NCBI GenBank assembly: GCA_041859375.1
Contig: JBHEKP010000150.1
Coordinates: 1 to 50,673, forward strand
Direction: 5' to 3'
Source: JBHEKP01 sp041859375
GTDB lineage: Bacteria > Hydrogenedentota > Hydrogenedentia > Hydrogenedentales > CAITNO01
DNA length: 50,673 nt
The position numbers and the translations under genes were made by a program. Shown one piece after another: positions 37,070 to 45,411 of the stretch (position 1 is its first letter; each line of letters opens with the position of its first letter). The notes beneath the pieces are model-generated. The model did not search any database. It was not told where the DNA came from and saw only the letters and a list, made by a program, of their open reading frames with translations.

Positions 37070-38013
37070 GCCGGACCGCGCAGCGCATCACCCTCCATGC
37101 CGTGCTGGCCGCCTTCGCGGCGCTCACGATGCTCCCTTTCGCCTTCGCGCTCAACAACTCCTTCCGCACCAACTCCGAGATGTACCACGCCTTCTTCGGA
37201 CTGCCCGAGTCCGCGGGGCTGTCGCTGGCGGCGGCGGCGCAGCTTGCCCGGGGCGACGGCGCGCCCCTGGCGGCGCGCGACGGGGAGGGTGCGCCGGTCA
37301 TGCTTGCGCCGCGCGAAGCGCTCCGGCAGGGCGTCAGGACGGCGCTCACCGGCTACCGCCTCGCGTGGTCCCAGATACGCCCCCAGATGATCAACTCCCT
37401 CGTGGTCTCCCTGGGCACGGCGGCGGGGGTGCTGCTGCTCTCCTCCGTCACCGCCTTTGTGCTGTCCCGGCAAAGGTACCCCGGCAGGCGCGCCGTCTTC
37501 TTCCTCATCATCAGCGGCATGATGTTCCCCGGCGTGCTCACCTTCGTGCCCGGCTACATGGTGGTGAAGGGCATGGGCCTGCTGGACACCTACTGGGCGC
37601 TGCTGCTGCCCTACATCGCGGGCGGGCAGATCTTCGGCATCTTCGTGATGAAAAGCTTCTTCGACGGGCTGCCGGAGGATCTTTTCGAGGCGGCGCGCAT
37701 GGACGGCGCGGGGCGGCTCCAGTGCTACTGGCACATCGTGCTGCCGCTGTCGAAGCCGGTCTTGTCGGTGGTGGCGATCATGAGCATCCTGGGCACGTGG
37801 AACAACTTCATGTGGCCCTTTGTCACCCAGCCGAACGGCCGGTGCCACGTGGTGGCGTCGGGCCTGTACGTGCTGGCCACCTCGGCCTACGCCTCCAACC
37901 TGTCCACACTCTTCGCGGCCTACATGATCTCCAGCATCCCCCTGCTTGTCCTCTTTGTCTACGCCACCAAGCCCTTCATCCAGGGAATCACCTCCGGCGC
38001 GTTCAAGGCCTGA
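37066..38013 (+). CDS. ABC sugar importer permease, MalG/UgpE-type
   Basis: 315 aa. The start overlaps the previous stop (ATGA) and follows GGAGGGG. After TM1 (about 8-28) comes an unusually long extracytoplasmic segment of about 75 residues (about 30-105) with many Ala and Arg, before MINSLVVSLGTAAG opens the permease core. The EAA motif is EDLFEAARMDGAGRLQCYWHIVLP. The C-terminus ends FIQGITSGAFKA, close to the canonical 'GLTAGAVKG' end of MalG-type permeases. It pairs with the 36140 product to form the transmembrane channel. Last gene of the operon, followed by inverted repeats. Confidence 0.9.
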   Translation: MSRTAQRITLHAVLAAFAALTMLPFAFALNNSFRTNSEMYHAFFGLPESAGLSLAAAAQLARGDGAPLAARDGEGAPVMLAPREALRQGVRTALTGYRLAWSQIRPQMINSLVVSLGTAAGVLLLSSVTAFVLSRQRYPGRRAVFFLIISGMMFPGVLTFVPGYMVVKGMGLLDTYWALLLPYIAGGQIFGIFVMKSFFDGLPEDLFEAARMDGAGRLQCYWHIVLPLSKPVLSVVAIMSILGTWNNFMWPFVTQPNGRCHVVASGLYVLATSAYASNLSTLFAAYMISSIPLLVLFVYATKPFIQGITSGAFKA

Positions 38014-38048
38014 GACGCACCAAGCCCATTTTTTGCAGCAGGTTATGC

Positions 38049-38081
38049 AAAAAATACCGGCGGGCATGCCTTGGTATTTTT
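38049..38081 (+). terminator. AT-rich terminator-like hairpin after the ABC operon
   Basis: AAAAATACC/GGTATTTTT stem with a GC-rich loop ending in five T. It overlaps an inverted repeat TTTTTTGCA/TGCAAAAAA at 38029-38054 and a tandem GCATGCCTTGG repeat (38064, 38086). Confidence 0.5.
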
Positions 38082-38197
38082 GGGGCATGCCTTGGAATAG
38101 CCCCCCGGACCAGTTTGTTCCACTATTCACAGATTAGACGGCATCCCGGGGCCGCCTTTCCGCATGCAGCGGACAACATGTGAAGGATTTTTTGCAC

Positions 38198-41152
38198 ATG
38201 AACATTTCCCCCACCCCCCCAAGGGACCGCCGCTTCCTGCCGCATTGCGCCGGGGCGCTGCTACTTGCAGTGCTTCTTGCGGCTTCCCTGGGCGCCTGCA
38301 AAAAGAAACCGGATGTGGTTGCGCCGGCCAATGTCACAAACTTCACCGCCGTGTCCGGTGACGCCCAGGCGGTGCTGGCCTGGACCAACCCCGGCGACAC
38401 GGATTTCACGGGGGTGCTCATCAAACGGAAGCTCGGCGGCTATTCCGAATCACCCACGGACGGCGAAACGGTGCTGGACGACACATCAACCACCCTTGCC
38501 GACACCGGCCTGGAAAACGGGAAAACCTATTATTACACCGCCTTTTCCCATGACGCGGCGCTGAACTATTCCCCGGGGGTGCAGGCCGCCGCGCTGCCCA
38601 CCAGCAATGCGGCGTCACCGAACATACTGGTCGGCTACTCCGACACGAGGGACGCCCTCGACGGAGAGCCGGGCGGCGCGCTGCCCGACGCCGAGGCGGC
38701 GGCGCTGGCGGAAATTCTGGGCCGCTCCGAAGAGGCCTACCGCGCGGGTGATCCCTGCGGGGCGGCGGGCATTCTCAGGGAGTATGAGGAGGCCGCGCAG
38801 ACGGGCCGGGGCGGATCCGCGGACGTTGCGGCCAGGGGGGTGTACGAGGAGCTGTACAACCTGGGCCGCCGCCTGCGCTATGACATGCGCGCGCCCGGCT
38901 CCCCCTGCGACGGCGAGTCCCGTGTGGGCCTGGAGGCGCTGGCGCTTGTGGACGAGCAGACCAGCGACAACACCGGTTTGGAAACGGAGATCAGCTTCGG
39001 CGAGCCGAAGGTGCAAACCATCCTTGCGGGCGGCGAGGTGTTCACGCGCATGGACATTCCCGGCGCGGACGCGGACACGGGACGCCCCGGATTCCCCGCC
39101 GTGCCGATTCTGCGGCGGCTGGTGGCCGTTCCGGAGGGCGCGGAGGTGATTCCCGAGGTCACCGTCCATGCGGGCGAGACCATTGCGGCGAACCTTGCGC
39201 CGGCGCAGTTCCAGCCGGTGGACCAAAGCCGGCAGGATCAGGACCCCTCCGGGCCGCCCGATCCCCAGACGTTCCAGGATCCCGTGTTCACGAAAGATCC
39301 CGAGATATACGCCGCCGACCGCCCCTGGCCGCCCAATGCCGTTTCGGTGAGCCCCGCGGGCAGGTCGCGCGACGTGAACTACCACATCATCGAGGTCGCC
39401 TCGGGCCAGTACAACCCGGCCTCCGGCGAACTCACACTGTTCGACAGGGTGGACGTGAAAATATCCTTCAAGGGCGGCAGGGGCTTCTTTGCCACCGAGG
39501 TGATGGACAGTCCCTTTGAAAGCCGGCCGGACGTGTTCACGGGCGCGGCCCTCAACGGATCCGCCATTCTGGGGCATCTTGGCCCCCGCGGAATCACACC
39601 GCTGATCACGGGCGAGGAGTTCATGATTCTCACCCATCCCAATTTCCGCGCCGCGGCGGACGCCCTCGCGGCTTGGAAGAACGAGAAGGGCATCATGACC
39701 CGCGTCTTCGAGGTGGGCGGCGGCACGGATTACGCCACCAACACGGCGATTGCCGGACTGATAAAGGACGAGTACGAAAACAGCATGATCCGCCCGTCCT
39801 ACGCGCTGCTCCTCGGCGACGCGGAGTTCATTCCGACGTGGTACATCACCGCCAACCAGCCGGGGCTCGTGGGCAGCGCCACCATCGGCACGGACTACCG
39901 CTACGCCTCCTTCACCGGCGTGCTGGCGGGCGTGTTCCCGGACATCGCCGTGGGGCGCATTCCCGTGGACTCGCTGAACGACGCCAACACGGTGGTGAAC
40001 AAGATCATCAACTATGAAAAAACCCCGCCGGGCTTCGCCAACAGCGCGTTTTACAGCAACGCGGCCATCGCGGCGCAGTTCCAGTGCTGCCGCAAGGACA
40101 CGGCGCAGGCGGGCCTTGACCAGCGCACCTTCATCGAGGTTTCCGAGTTCGCGCGGAACGTGATGAACGCGCGCGGCAAGACGGTGCAGCGCATTTACAC
40201 GGAGACGGTTGACGGGGGTTGCGCCGACTGCACCCCGCCCTCGGCGGCCTACACCGGCGACAGCACCCCCAGGAAGTATTTCGACGGCACCGCGCTGCCC
40301 GCCGACCTTGCGCCGGGCGGCGGTTTCGCATGGTCCGGCGGCAACGCCGACATCGTCAACGCGTGGAACGCGGGCCGGTTCCTCTTCATCCACCGCGACC
40401 ACGGCTGGCCCGGCGGCTGGGGCAACCCGCCGTTCAGCTGGGCCGACGCCTCCGCCCTCACCAACGGGGCGCTGCTGCCGGTGGTGTTCAGCGTGAACTG
40501 CGCCAGCGGGCTCTTTGACAACGAGACCGCCGGGGGCGCGCTGGGCTCGGTGGCGAACGCAACCTACTTCGCCGAGCGCCTGCTGATCAACCCCAACGGC
40601 GGCGCGGTGGGTGTGCTTGGGGACACGCGCAACAGCCCGAGCTGGGCGAACTCCGCCCTGATGCGCGGGTTTATTGACGCCATCTGGCCCGCGGCCGTGC
40701 CGGGTTTCGGCGGTGACAAATCCAAGCGCCGCCTGGGCGACATCCTGAACCACGCGAAACTCTACCTCTTCACCCAGGCGGGCGTCGAGGGCACCGGGGT
40801 GTCCTGGGCCGACACCGGCGACGAGCTGCGTCTCTGGAACTGCCTGGGCGATCCGACCCTTGAGCTGTGGACGGCGTTCCCCTACACCCTGACGATTCCC
40901 GTGCCCTCAAAGGTGCTTTACCTGAACGGCGTGCTCAACATCACGCACAGTGTGGAGGGCGCGGTAATCACCGCCACCCAGCCGACCCGGCTCGGCGGGC
41001 CCCGGGCCGTGGGCCGCGCCGTGGTCAAGGGGGGCACCGCCGTGATGGAGTTTTTCCAGGAGCCCAACCTGCAGAGCCCCATCCAGTACGCGGTCAACCT
41101 TGACGACAGTGTCAGCGTGGCGGCGGAGCTGGAGACTGAATTCACGAACTGA
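38198..41152 (+). CDS. Gingipain-like (C25) cysteine peptidase, lipoprotein
   Basis: 984 aa. Start at the ATG with AAGGA 10 bases upstream; the GTG at 38180 lacks SD. Lipoprotein signal 1-33 with lipobox LGAC; Cys34 is lipidated, and the KKK that follows suggests outer-membrane sorting. 40-145: fibronectin type III domain. Then an acidic helical region and a propeptide-like beta domain. About 470-890: C25 peptidase fold. YALLLGDAEFIPTWY and GRIPVDS are family strands. Catalytic His735 is in HRDHGWPGG and Cys768 in VNCASG. Their spacing of 33 equals that of RgpB (His211, Cys244). A C-terminal beta-sandwich follows. No type IX secretion tail is obvious, so export is by the lipoprotein route, unusual for this family. 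Strong terminator after it. Confidence 0.85.
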   Translation: MNISPTPPRDRRFLPHCAGALLLAVLLAASLGACKKKPDVVAPANVTNFTAVSGDAQAVLAWTNPGDTDFTGVLIKRKLGGYSESPTDGETVLDDTSTTLADTGLENGKTYYYTAFSHDAALNYSPGVQAAALPTSNAASPNILVGYSDTRDALDGEPGGALPDAEAAALAEILGRSEEAYRAGDPCGAAGILREYEEAAQTGRGGSADVAARGVYEELYNLGRRLRYDMRAPGSPCDGESRVGLEALALVDEQTSDNTGLETEISFGEPKVQTILAGGEVFTRMDIPGADADTGRPGFPAVPILRRLVAVPEGAEVIPEVTVHAGETIAANLAPAQFQPVDQSRQDQDPSGPPDPQTFQDPVFTKDPEIYAADRPWPPNAVSVSPAGRSRDVNYHIIEVASGQYNPASGELTLFDRVDVKISFKGGRGFFATEVMDSPFESRPDVFTGAALNGSAILGHLGPRGITPLITGEEFMILTHPNFRAAADALAAWKNEKGIMTRVFEVGGGTDYATNTAIAGLIKDEYENSMIRPSYALLLGDAEFIPTWYITANQPGLVGSATIGTDYRYASFTGVLAGVFPDIAVGRIPVDSLNDANTVVNKIINYEKTPPGFANSAFYSNAAIAAQFQCCRKDTAQAGLDQRTFIEVSEFARNVMNARGKTVQRIYTETVDGGCADCTPPSAAYTGDSTPRKYFDGTALPADLAPGGGFAWSGGNADIVNAWNAGRFLFIHRDHGWPGGWGNPPFSWADASALTNGALLPVVFSVNCASGLFDNETAGGALGSVANATYFAERLLINPNGGAVGVLGDTRNSPSWANSALMRGFIDAIWPAAVPGFGGDKSKRRLGDILNHAKLYLFTQAGVEGTGVSWADTGDELRLWNCLGDPTLELWTAFPYTLTIPVPSKVLYLNGVLNITHSVEGAVITATQPTRLGGPRAVGRAVVKGGTAVMEFFQEPNLQSPIQYAVNLDDSVSVAAELETEFTN

Positions 41153-41162
41153 GGCAAACACG

Positions 41163-41202
41163 CGGGCCGGAACCGGGTGCCCGGTTCCGGCCCGTTTTTT
41201 TT
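41163..41202 (+). terminator. Strong rho-independent terminator
   Basis: Perfect 15-bp stem (41163-41177 with 41180-41194) and eight T on the plus strand. Ends the C25 gene; the convergent regulator stops 16 bases further. Confidence 0.9.
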
Positions 41203-41217
41203 CGCGGGGGGACGGGC

Positions 41218-41823
41218 CTACGGCTGGCCGTGGCGGGGGTGGTTCACCTTTGCGTTGGGCAGCTCAAACAGGGCGTTGATGCGGTCGCGCAACTGCTCCA
41301 CCGGGAAGGGCTTTTTCAGGAAATCATCGAAGCCGTGGTCCGACAGGGCCTTGATTTCCGGCTCCTCAATGTAGGCCGCCGTGCCGAGCACGCGGGTGTT
41401 GCGCGTTTCCGCGCGGTTCTTGATCCGCTCGCAGACCATGCGCCCGTCCATTTCGGAGAGGTGCACGTCCAGGATGACCACCTGCGGGTTGTGCTCCACC
41501 ACCATGACGCCCGCGTCAAACCCGGAGGAGGCGGTCATGACGGAATACATCTCCTCGCGGGCCAGCACCGAGGGGATGGAGTCGAGATAATAGGGGTCGT
41601 CGTCAATCACCAGCACCCGCCGGTCGCCCTCCTCCAGCCGCTCCAGCGGAATGCCGTGGCTGAGCATGAATTTGCGCAGGCTGAGATAGGGGATGCGCCG
41701 GTCGCCGCCCGGCCCGAGCCGGTAGCCGTCAATCTGTCCGAGATCGAACCAGCGGGAAACCGTGTCGGCGGACACGCCGCAGATGAGCGCCACCTCGCCG
41801 GTGGTAAAAACGCGATTTTTCAT
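41218..41823 (-). CDS. Response regulator with N-terminal MerR/excisionase-type HTH and C-terminal receiver
   Basis: 201 aa. Start at 41823 follows AAGGGAAT; the long upstream frame extension is Arg/Pro-rich and non-coding. Residues 4-55: helix-turn-helix of MerR/excisionase (HTH_17) type, TTGEVALICGVSADTVSRWF. Residues 69-187: receiver domain with acidic pair Asp74-Asp75, phospho-acceptor Asp119 (ILDVHLSEMDG), Thr148 and Lys171 (FLKKPF). The order, DNA-binding first and receiver last, is reversed from classical OmpR and NarL proteins. No histidine kinase is near, so the sensor is an orphan elsewhere. It is divergent from the esterase gene at 42007, which it might regulate (inference). Confidence 0.85.
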   Translation of the reverse strand: MKNRVFTTGEVALICGVSADTVSRWFDLGQIDGYRLGPGGDRRIPYLSLRKFMLSHGIPLERLEEGDRRVLVIDDDPYYLDSIPSVLAREEMYSVMTASSGFDAGVMVVEHNPQVVILDVHLSEMDGRMVCERIKNRAETRNTRVLGTAAYIEEPEIKALSDHGFDDFLKKPFPVEQLRDRINALFELPNAKVNHPRHGQP

Positions 41824-41942
41824 GACATTCCCTTTTCCGGGTATTCTTGATCCCCCGTGTATGCGGGGTATGCGGGATTGGCTAAAAATGTACCACGCCC
41901 CCGGACGGGCAGTCAACGGGCGCGGACGCGGCCGGGGGGCTT

Positions 41943-41972
41943 TTGCCTTGGCCGTGCCGGTTTCTGTATTGT
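41943..41972 (+). promoter_or_regulatory. Candidate promoter of the 42007 gene
   Basis: TTGCCT, 18 bases, TATTGT, 34 bases before the ATG, between divergent genes. Confidence 0.4.
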
Positions 41973-42006
41973 GACGGGCGAACGCCAACAACAGGGAGAG
42001 TCCGTC

Positions 42007-44334
42007 ATGGTGCCGATGCTTTGCCTTGGAGTGCTGCTTTCCGCGGGCGCCGCCGCGCCGGTCGTGGCCGGTCCGTCCGCCATCCTTTACGCGCGCGAGC
42101 TCGCGGACGGCGGCATCGCCGCCGCCACACCGGGGGAATACCATTTCTGGGTGTGGGCCGCGCCGGGGGGCACGGCGACCCTGACGGTGGGCGGCCGCGC
42201 CCTGGAGGCGGCCGTGCCCAGGCAGGAAAAGCAGGAGCGGGGGCAGGAGGCAATGTGGGCCTATGCGGGCGCGCTGAAGCTGGACAGGGAGGCCGCCGCG
42301 GTGAAACTGGACGGCGCCTGGGCGGTGGCGCTAAGCGCCCGCAGGGACTATGATCCCGCGCTGGTGATGGCGGACATGCGCGCCGTGGAGGGGCCCCGCG
42401 CGGTGGACGACCGGCGCGTGCGCCAGCTTCGGCACACGGACACGGTGTTCATGATGCCCCAATACCGGAGCCTGGAGGAATGGACGGCAAAGGCCGACGG
42501 CATCCGGCGGCGCATGCTGCTGAGTTCCGGCCTGGTGCCGGAGCCGGAAAAGACGCCGCTCAACCCGCAACTCTCCGGTCTGATTGATCACGGCGACTAC
42601 ACGGTGGAGAAGGCGGCCTTTGAGGTTGTGCCGGGCTTTTTCTGCACGGGCAACCTTTACCGGCCCAAGGGCGACGGGCCCTTCCCGGCGATTGTGAACC
42701 CCCACGGCCACTGGCAGAGCGGACGCCTTGAGGACTCGGAGATGTGCTCCGTGCCCGCACGCTGCATCACCTTCGCAAAAATGGGCGCGGTGGCCTTCAC
42801 CTACGACATGGTGGGCTACAACGACAGCCGCCAGTTTGTCCACCGCTGGGGCGGGGAGCGGGAGAAGCTCTGGGGCGTGCACCCCTTCGCTCTCCAGCTG
42901 CTCACCAGCATCCGCGCCGTGGATTTTGTCAGCGGCCTGCCGGGGGTTGACCCCGCGCGCATCGGCTGCACGGGCGCGTCGGGCGGCGGCACCCAGACCT
43001 TCGCCCTTTACACCGCCGATCCGCGCATCGCCGCGGCCGCGCCGGTGAACATGATCTCCTCCACGATGCAGGGCGGCTGCGTGTGCGAGAACGCGCCGCT
43101 CATCCGCTATTCCAACTCGAACATGGAAATCGGCGCGATGATGGCGCCGAAGCCGCTGCTCATGGTGGCGGCCACGGGCGACTGGACCCGCGAGACGCCC
43201 CGTGTCGAATACCCCGCCATCCGGAGCGTCTACGCCCTTTACGGCGCGGAGGCGAAGGTGGAAAGCGCCCAGTTCGACTACGGCCACAACTACAACAAGG
43301 ACAGCCGCGAGGCGGTGTACCGCTTCTTCGGAAGGCACCTGATCGACCCCAATCGCGACTGGACCGGCTTCACCGAGCCCGAACACAGGAAGGACCCGGA
43401 TGAGGCGCTGCGCGTGTTCCCCGGCGAGGGCCCGATGGAGGGCTACAAGAGCATGGGCCAGCAGGAGGTCATTGACGGATTCATCGCCCGCAACAAGGCC
43501 AAGTGGGACGCGGTGCTCCCCGCCGACGCCGGCGGGGTGAAGGCCTTCCAGGAACAGTACGGCACGGTCCTCGCCGACGTGCTGGGCGTGGCCCCGCCCG
43601 ATCCGAACGGGTTGCGCTGCGAGCGCGCGGGCCGCGCCGCGGAACGGGAGGGCTGCATGGCCGAGCGCTGGGTCATCAGCCGCGCGGCGCAGGGCGACGC
43701 GGTGCCCGCGGTGCTTTTCCGCGGAAGGGACAACACACCGCAGGACGCGGTGATCCTCGTTCACGGCGCGGGCAAGGCCGCCCTGATCGACCCGGAAAAG
43801 GGCGGCCCCGGCCCCCTGGCCGCCGCGCTTGCGGCGAAGGGGAAGGCCGTGCTGGTCATCGACCCCTTCCTGGCGGGGGACCACCAGCCCCCGGCGGAAA
43901 GCCGCTCCCGCGACGCCATGAAGGTCGGCGTGTTCCCCTTCCTCGACACCTTCGAGCCCACGGACGCCGCCTGCCGCGTGCAGGACGTGCTCACCGCCGC
44001 CGCGTTCCTCCGGGCGCGCCGCGACATGACGGGCCGCATTGAGCTGGCCGGGCTGGGCGGCGCGGGGGTCGCCTGCCTCCTCGCCGCGGCGGTGGATCCG
44101 GGCATCGCCGCCGTGGCGGCGGACCTGGAAAATTTCCCCCTGGACGACGACGACGCCTGGGTGCGGGACAACTACATCCCCTGCATCCGCAGCGTGGGCG
44201 ACGCGCGCACCGCCGCCGCCATGATTGCCCCCCGGCCGCTGACGCTTTGGAACGTGAACGGCGCGGAGGGCATCGGCCGCTACGGGGCGAAACTCCTTTC
44301 CGGCGCGCCCGCGCCGGGGGATATGCTGCCGTGA
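42007..44334 (+). CDS. Secreted tandem alpha/beta hydrolase, acetyl-xylan-esterase-like
   Basis: 775 aa. The ATG follows AGGGAGAG. A signal peptide (1-21) ends near VAG. 22-105: beta-rich N-domain. About 190-470: alpha/beta hydrolase of the Abhydrolase_7/acetyl xylan esterase type: NPHGHW forms the oxyanion region, and the nucleophile is Ser325 in CTGASGGGTQ. FDYGHNYN near residue 428 likely brings the catalytic His. About 555-770: a second hydrolase-like domain with HGAGKAA oxyanion-like start, but GLGGAGVA where the nucleophile elbow should read GxSxG, so the second half is probably catalytically dead. It probably deacetylates or de-esterifies a polysaccharide in the periplasm. It overlaps the phosphoesterase gene by 4 bases. 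Confidence 0.75.
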   Translation: MVPMLCLGVLLSAGAAAPVVAGPSAILYARELADGGIAAATPGEYHFWVWAAPGGTATLTVGGRALEAAVPRQEKQERGQEAMWAYAGALKLDREAAAVKLDGAWAVALSARRDYDPALVMADMRAVEGPRAVDDRRVRQLRHTDTVFMMPQYRSLEEWTAKADGIRRRMLLSSGLVPEPEKTPLNPQLSGLIDHGDYTVEKAAFEVVPGFFCTGNLYRPKGDGPFPAIVNPHGHWQSGRLEDSEMCSVPARCITFAKMGAVAFTYDMVGYNDSRQFVHRWGGEREKLWGVHPFALQLLTSIRAVDFVSGLPGVDPARIGCTGASGGGTQTFALYTADPRIAAAAPVNMISSTMQGGCVCENAPLIRYSNSNMEIGAMMAPKPLLMVAATGDWTRETPRVEYPAIRSVYALYGAEAKVESAQFDYGHNYNKDSREAVYRFFGRHLIDPNRDWTGFTEPEHRKDPDEALRVFPGEGPMEGYKSMGQQEVIDGFIARNKAKWDAVLPADAGGVKAFQEQYGTVLADVLGVAPPDPNGLRCERAGRAAEREGCMAERWVISRAAQGDAVPAVLFRGRDNTPQDAVILVHGAGKAALIDPEKGGPGPLAAALAAKGKAVLVIDPFLAGDHQPPAESRSRDAMKVGVFPFLDTFEPTDAACRVQDVLTAAAFLRARRDMTGRIELAGLGGAGVACLLAAAVDPGIAAVAADLENFPLDDDDAWVRDNYIPCIRSVGDARTAAAMIAPRPLTLWNVNGAEGIGRYGAKLLSGAPAPGDMLP

Positions 44335-45173
44335 GCGCAGCCGGTGAAGGATTGGCGCGCGACGCCCTGCTCCACATCACCGACCTGCATTTTTGGAAGG
44401 TGACCTGGAACCCGCTGCGCCTGATGGGCAAGCGCTTTCTGGGCAACGCCAACCTGTGGCTGCGCCGCCGCCGCCAGGTGAACATTGACCTTGCCGAAAC
44501 CACGGCGGACCTGCTGTGCGCCTCGGGCGTGCGGTGCGTGGTTGCGGGCGGCGACCTCACCACCACCTCGCTGGCGGAGGAGTACGCCCGCGCGGCGGAA
44601 TTCCTTGACCTGCTGGCGGCGCGCGGGCTCCGGGTGTGGGCCATTCCCGGCAACCACGATGTGTACACCTTCGGTTCGGCCCGGAGGGACCTGTTCCGCC
44701 GCTTCCTGGGGCGCTTCATGCCCGGCGACGCCCTGCCCGTCCGCGTGGCGCTGCCCGGCGGCACGCCCCTGATTTTCGCCCCCACCACCTGCCCCAACCT
44801 GATCACCTCGCGGGGGCGCGTCACCCGCGCGGAAATCGCCGAAACGGCCCGGCTCGCGGCGGACAGCCCGCCGGGGCCGGTGATCGTCGCGGGCCACTAC
44901 CCGCTCCTGTTCAAAACGGACGCCTACCACGAGCAGCCCACCCACCGCCTGCGCAACGCCGCCGCGCTGCGCGACGCCCTCGGCGAAACGGGGCGCACCC
45001 TCCTTTACCTTGCCGGGCATGTGCACCGGTTCAGCGAAACCACCGACGCCCGCCACCCCGCCATGACCCACGTCACCAGCCCCGCGCTCTTTTACAGCCG
45101 GGGTGGCGGCTACTCCGAAATCACCGTGCGCGACGGCGGTTTCCAGGTCCGGCTCCGGCGCACGGGCCCCTGA
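44331..45173 (+). CDS. Calcineurin-like metallophosphoesterase
   Basis: 280 aa. The GTG start overlaps the upstream stop (GTGA) with GGGGGA about 10 bases before it. All five metal-binding motifs are present: DLH (Asp18, His20), GGDL (Asp75), GNHD (Asn108-His109), GHY (His189) and GHVH (His230, His232). The dinuclear metal centre hydrolyses phosphomonoesters or diesters. No signal peptide. The arrangement and length resemble the Icc/CpdA and UDP-2,3-diacylglucosamine hydrolase-type clades, but the specific substrate is not clear. It is translationally coupled to the esterase, a pairing without a known pathway meaning. Confidence 0.85.
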   Translation: MSAAGEGLARDALLHITDLHFWKVTWNPLRLMGKRFLGNANLWLRRRRQVNIDLAETTADLLCASGVRCVVAGGDLTTTSLAEEYARAAEFLDLLAARGLRVWAIPGNHDVYTFGSARRDLFRRFLGRFMPGDALPVRVALPGGTPLIFAPTTCPNLITSRGRVTRAEIAETARLAADSPPGPVIVAGHYPLLFKTDAYHEQPTHRLRNAAALRDALGETGRTLLYLAGHVHRFSETTDARHPAMTHVTSPALFYSRGGGYSEITVRDGGFQVRLRRTGP

Positions 45174-45192
45174 ACGGGAAGAACCAAAGACA

Positions 45193-45198
45193 TTGACA
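45193..45198 (+). promoter_or_regulatory. -35 box of a candidate promoter
   Basis: Perfect TTGACA. A weak TAGTTT follows after 17 bases. It precedes GGGGGAGG and the short frame at 45255. Confidence 0.35.
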
Positions 45199-45254
45199 AA
45201 TCACAACAACCCTGATAGTTTACTGGCAAGTCGTGACAAGAGGGGGAGGTTGGC

Positions 45255-45359
45255 ATGGCGTTGGGCCGCAAAAAAGGGAACCAGATGGTGAGAGAGGATA
45301 TTTTTACGGATGTTCGGGTTGTCAAAAGTGCATCGTATACCAACTCTGGAAGGCATTAA
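45255..45359 (+). CDS. Short frame with good start signals, possible truncated gene
   Basis: 34 codons beginning MALGRKKGNQ, with GGGGGAGG 5 bases before the ATG and a TTGACA box upstream. The first ten residues resemble the N-terminus of some IS-type transposases (MALGKRK-like), but the rest does not. It may be the relic of a gene whose body was replaced by the AT-rich cargo that follows. It could equally be a small protein or leader peptide for the 45412 gene. Confidence 0.3.
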   Translation: MALGRKKGNQMVREDIFTDVRVVKSASYTNSGRH

Positions 45360-45411
45360 AACGATTTTTAGAAAACTAAATATATGCACAACGAGCAAGA
45401 AGGAAAGTTCC

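Noticed and set aside
38615..40753. 712-residue minus-strand frame
   Set aside because: Antisense to the C25 peptidase, which has catalytic residues in the plus frame.
42331..43884. 517-residue minus-strand frame
   Set aside because: Antisense to the esterase gene; no domains.
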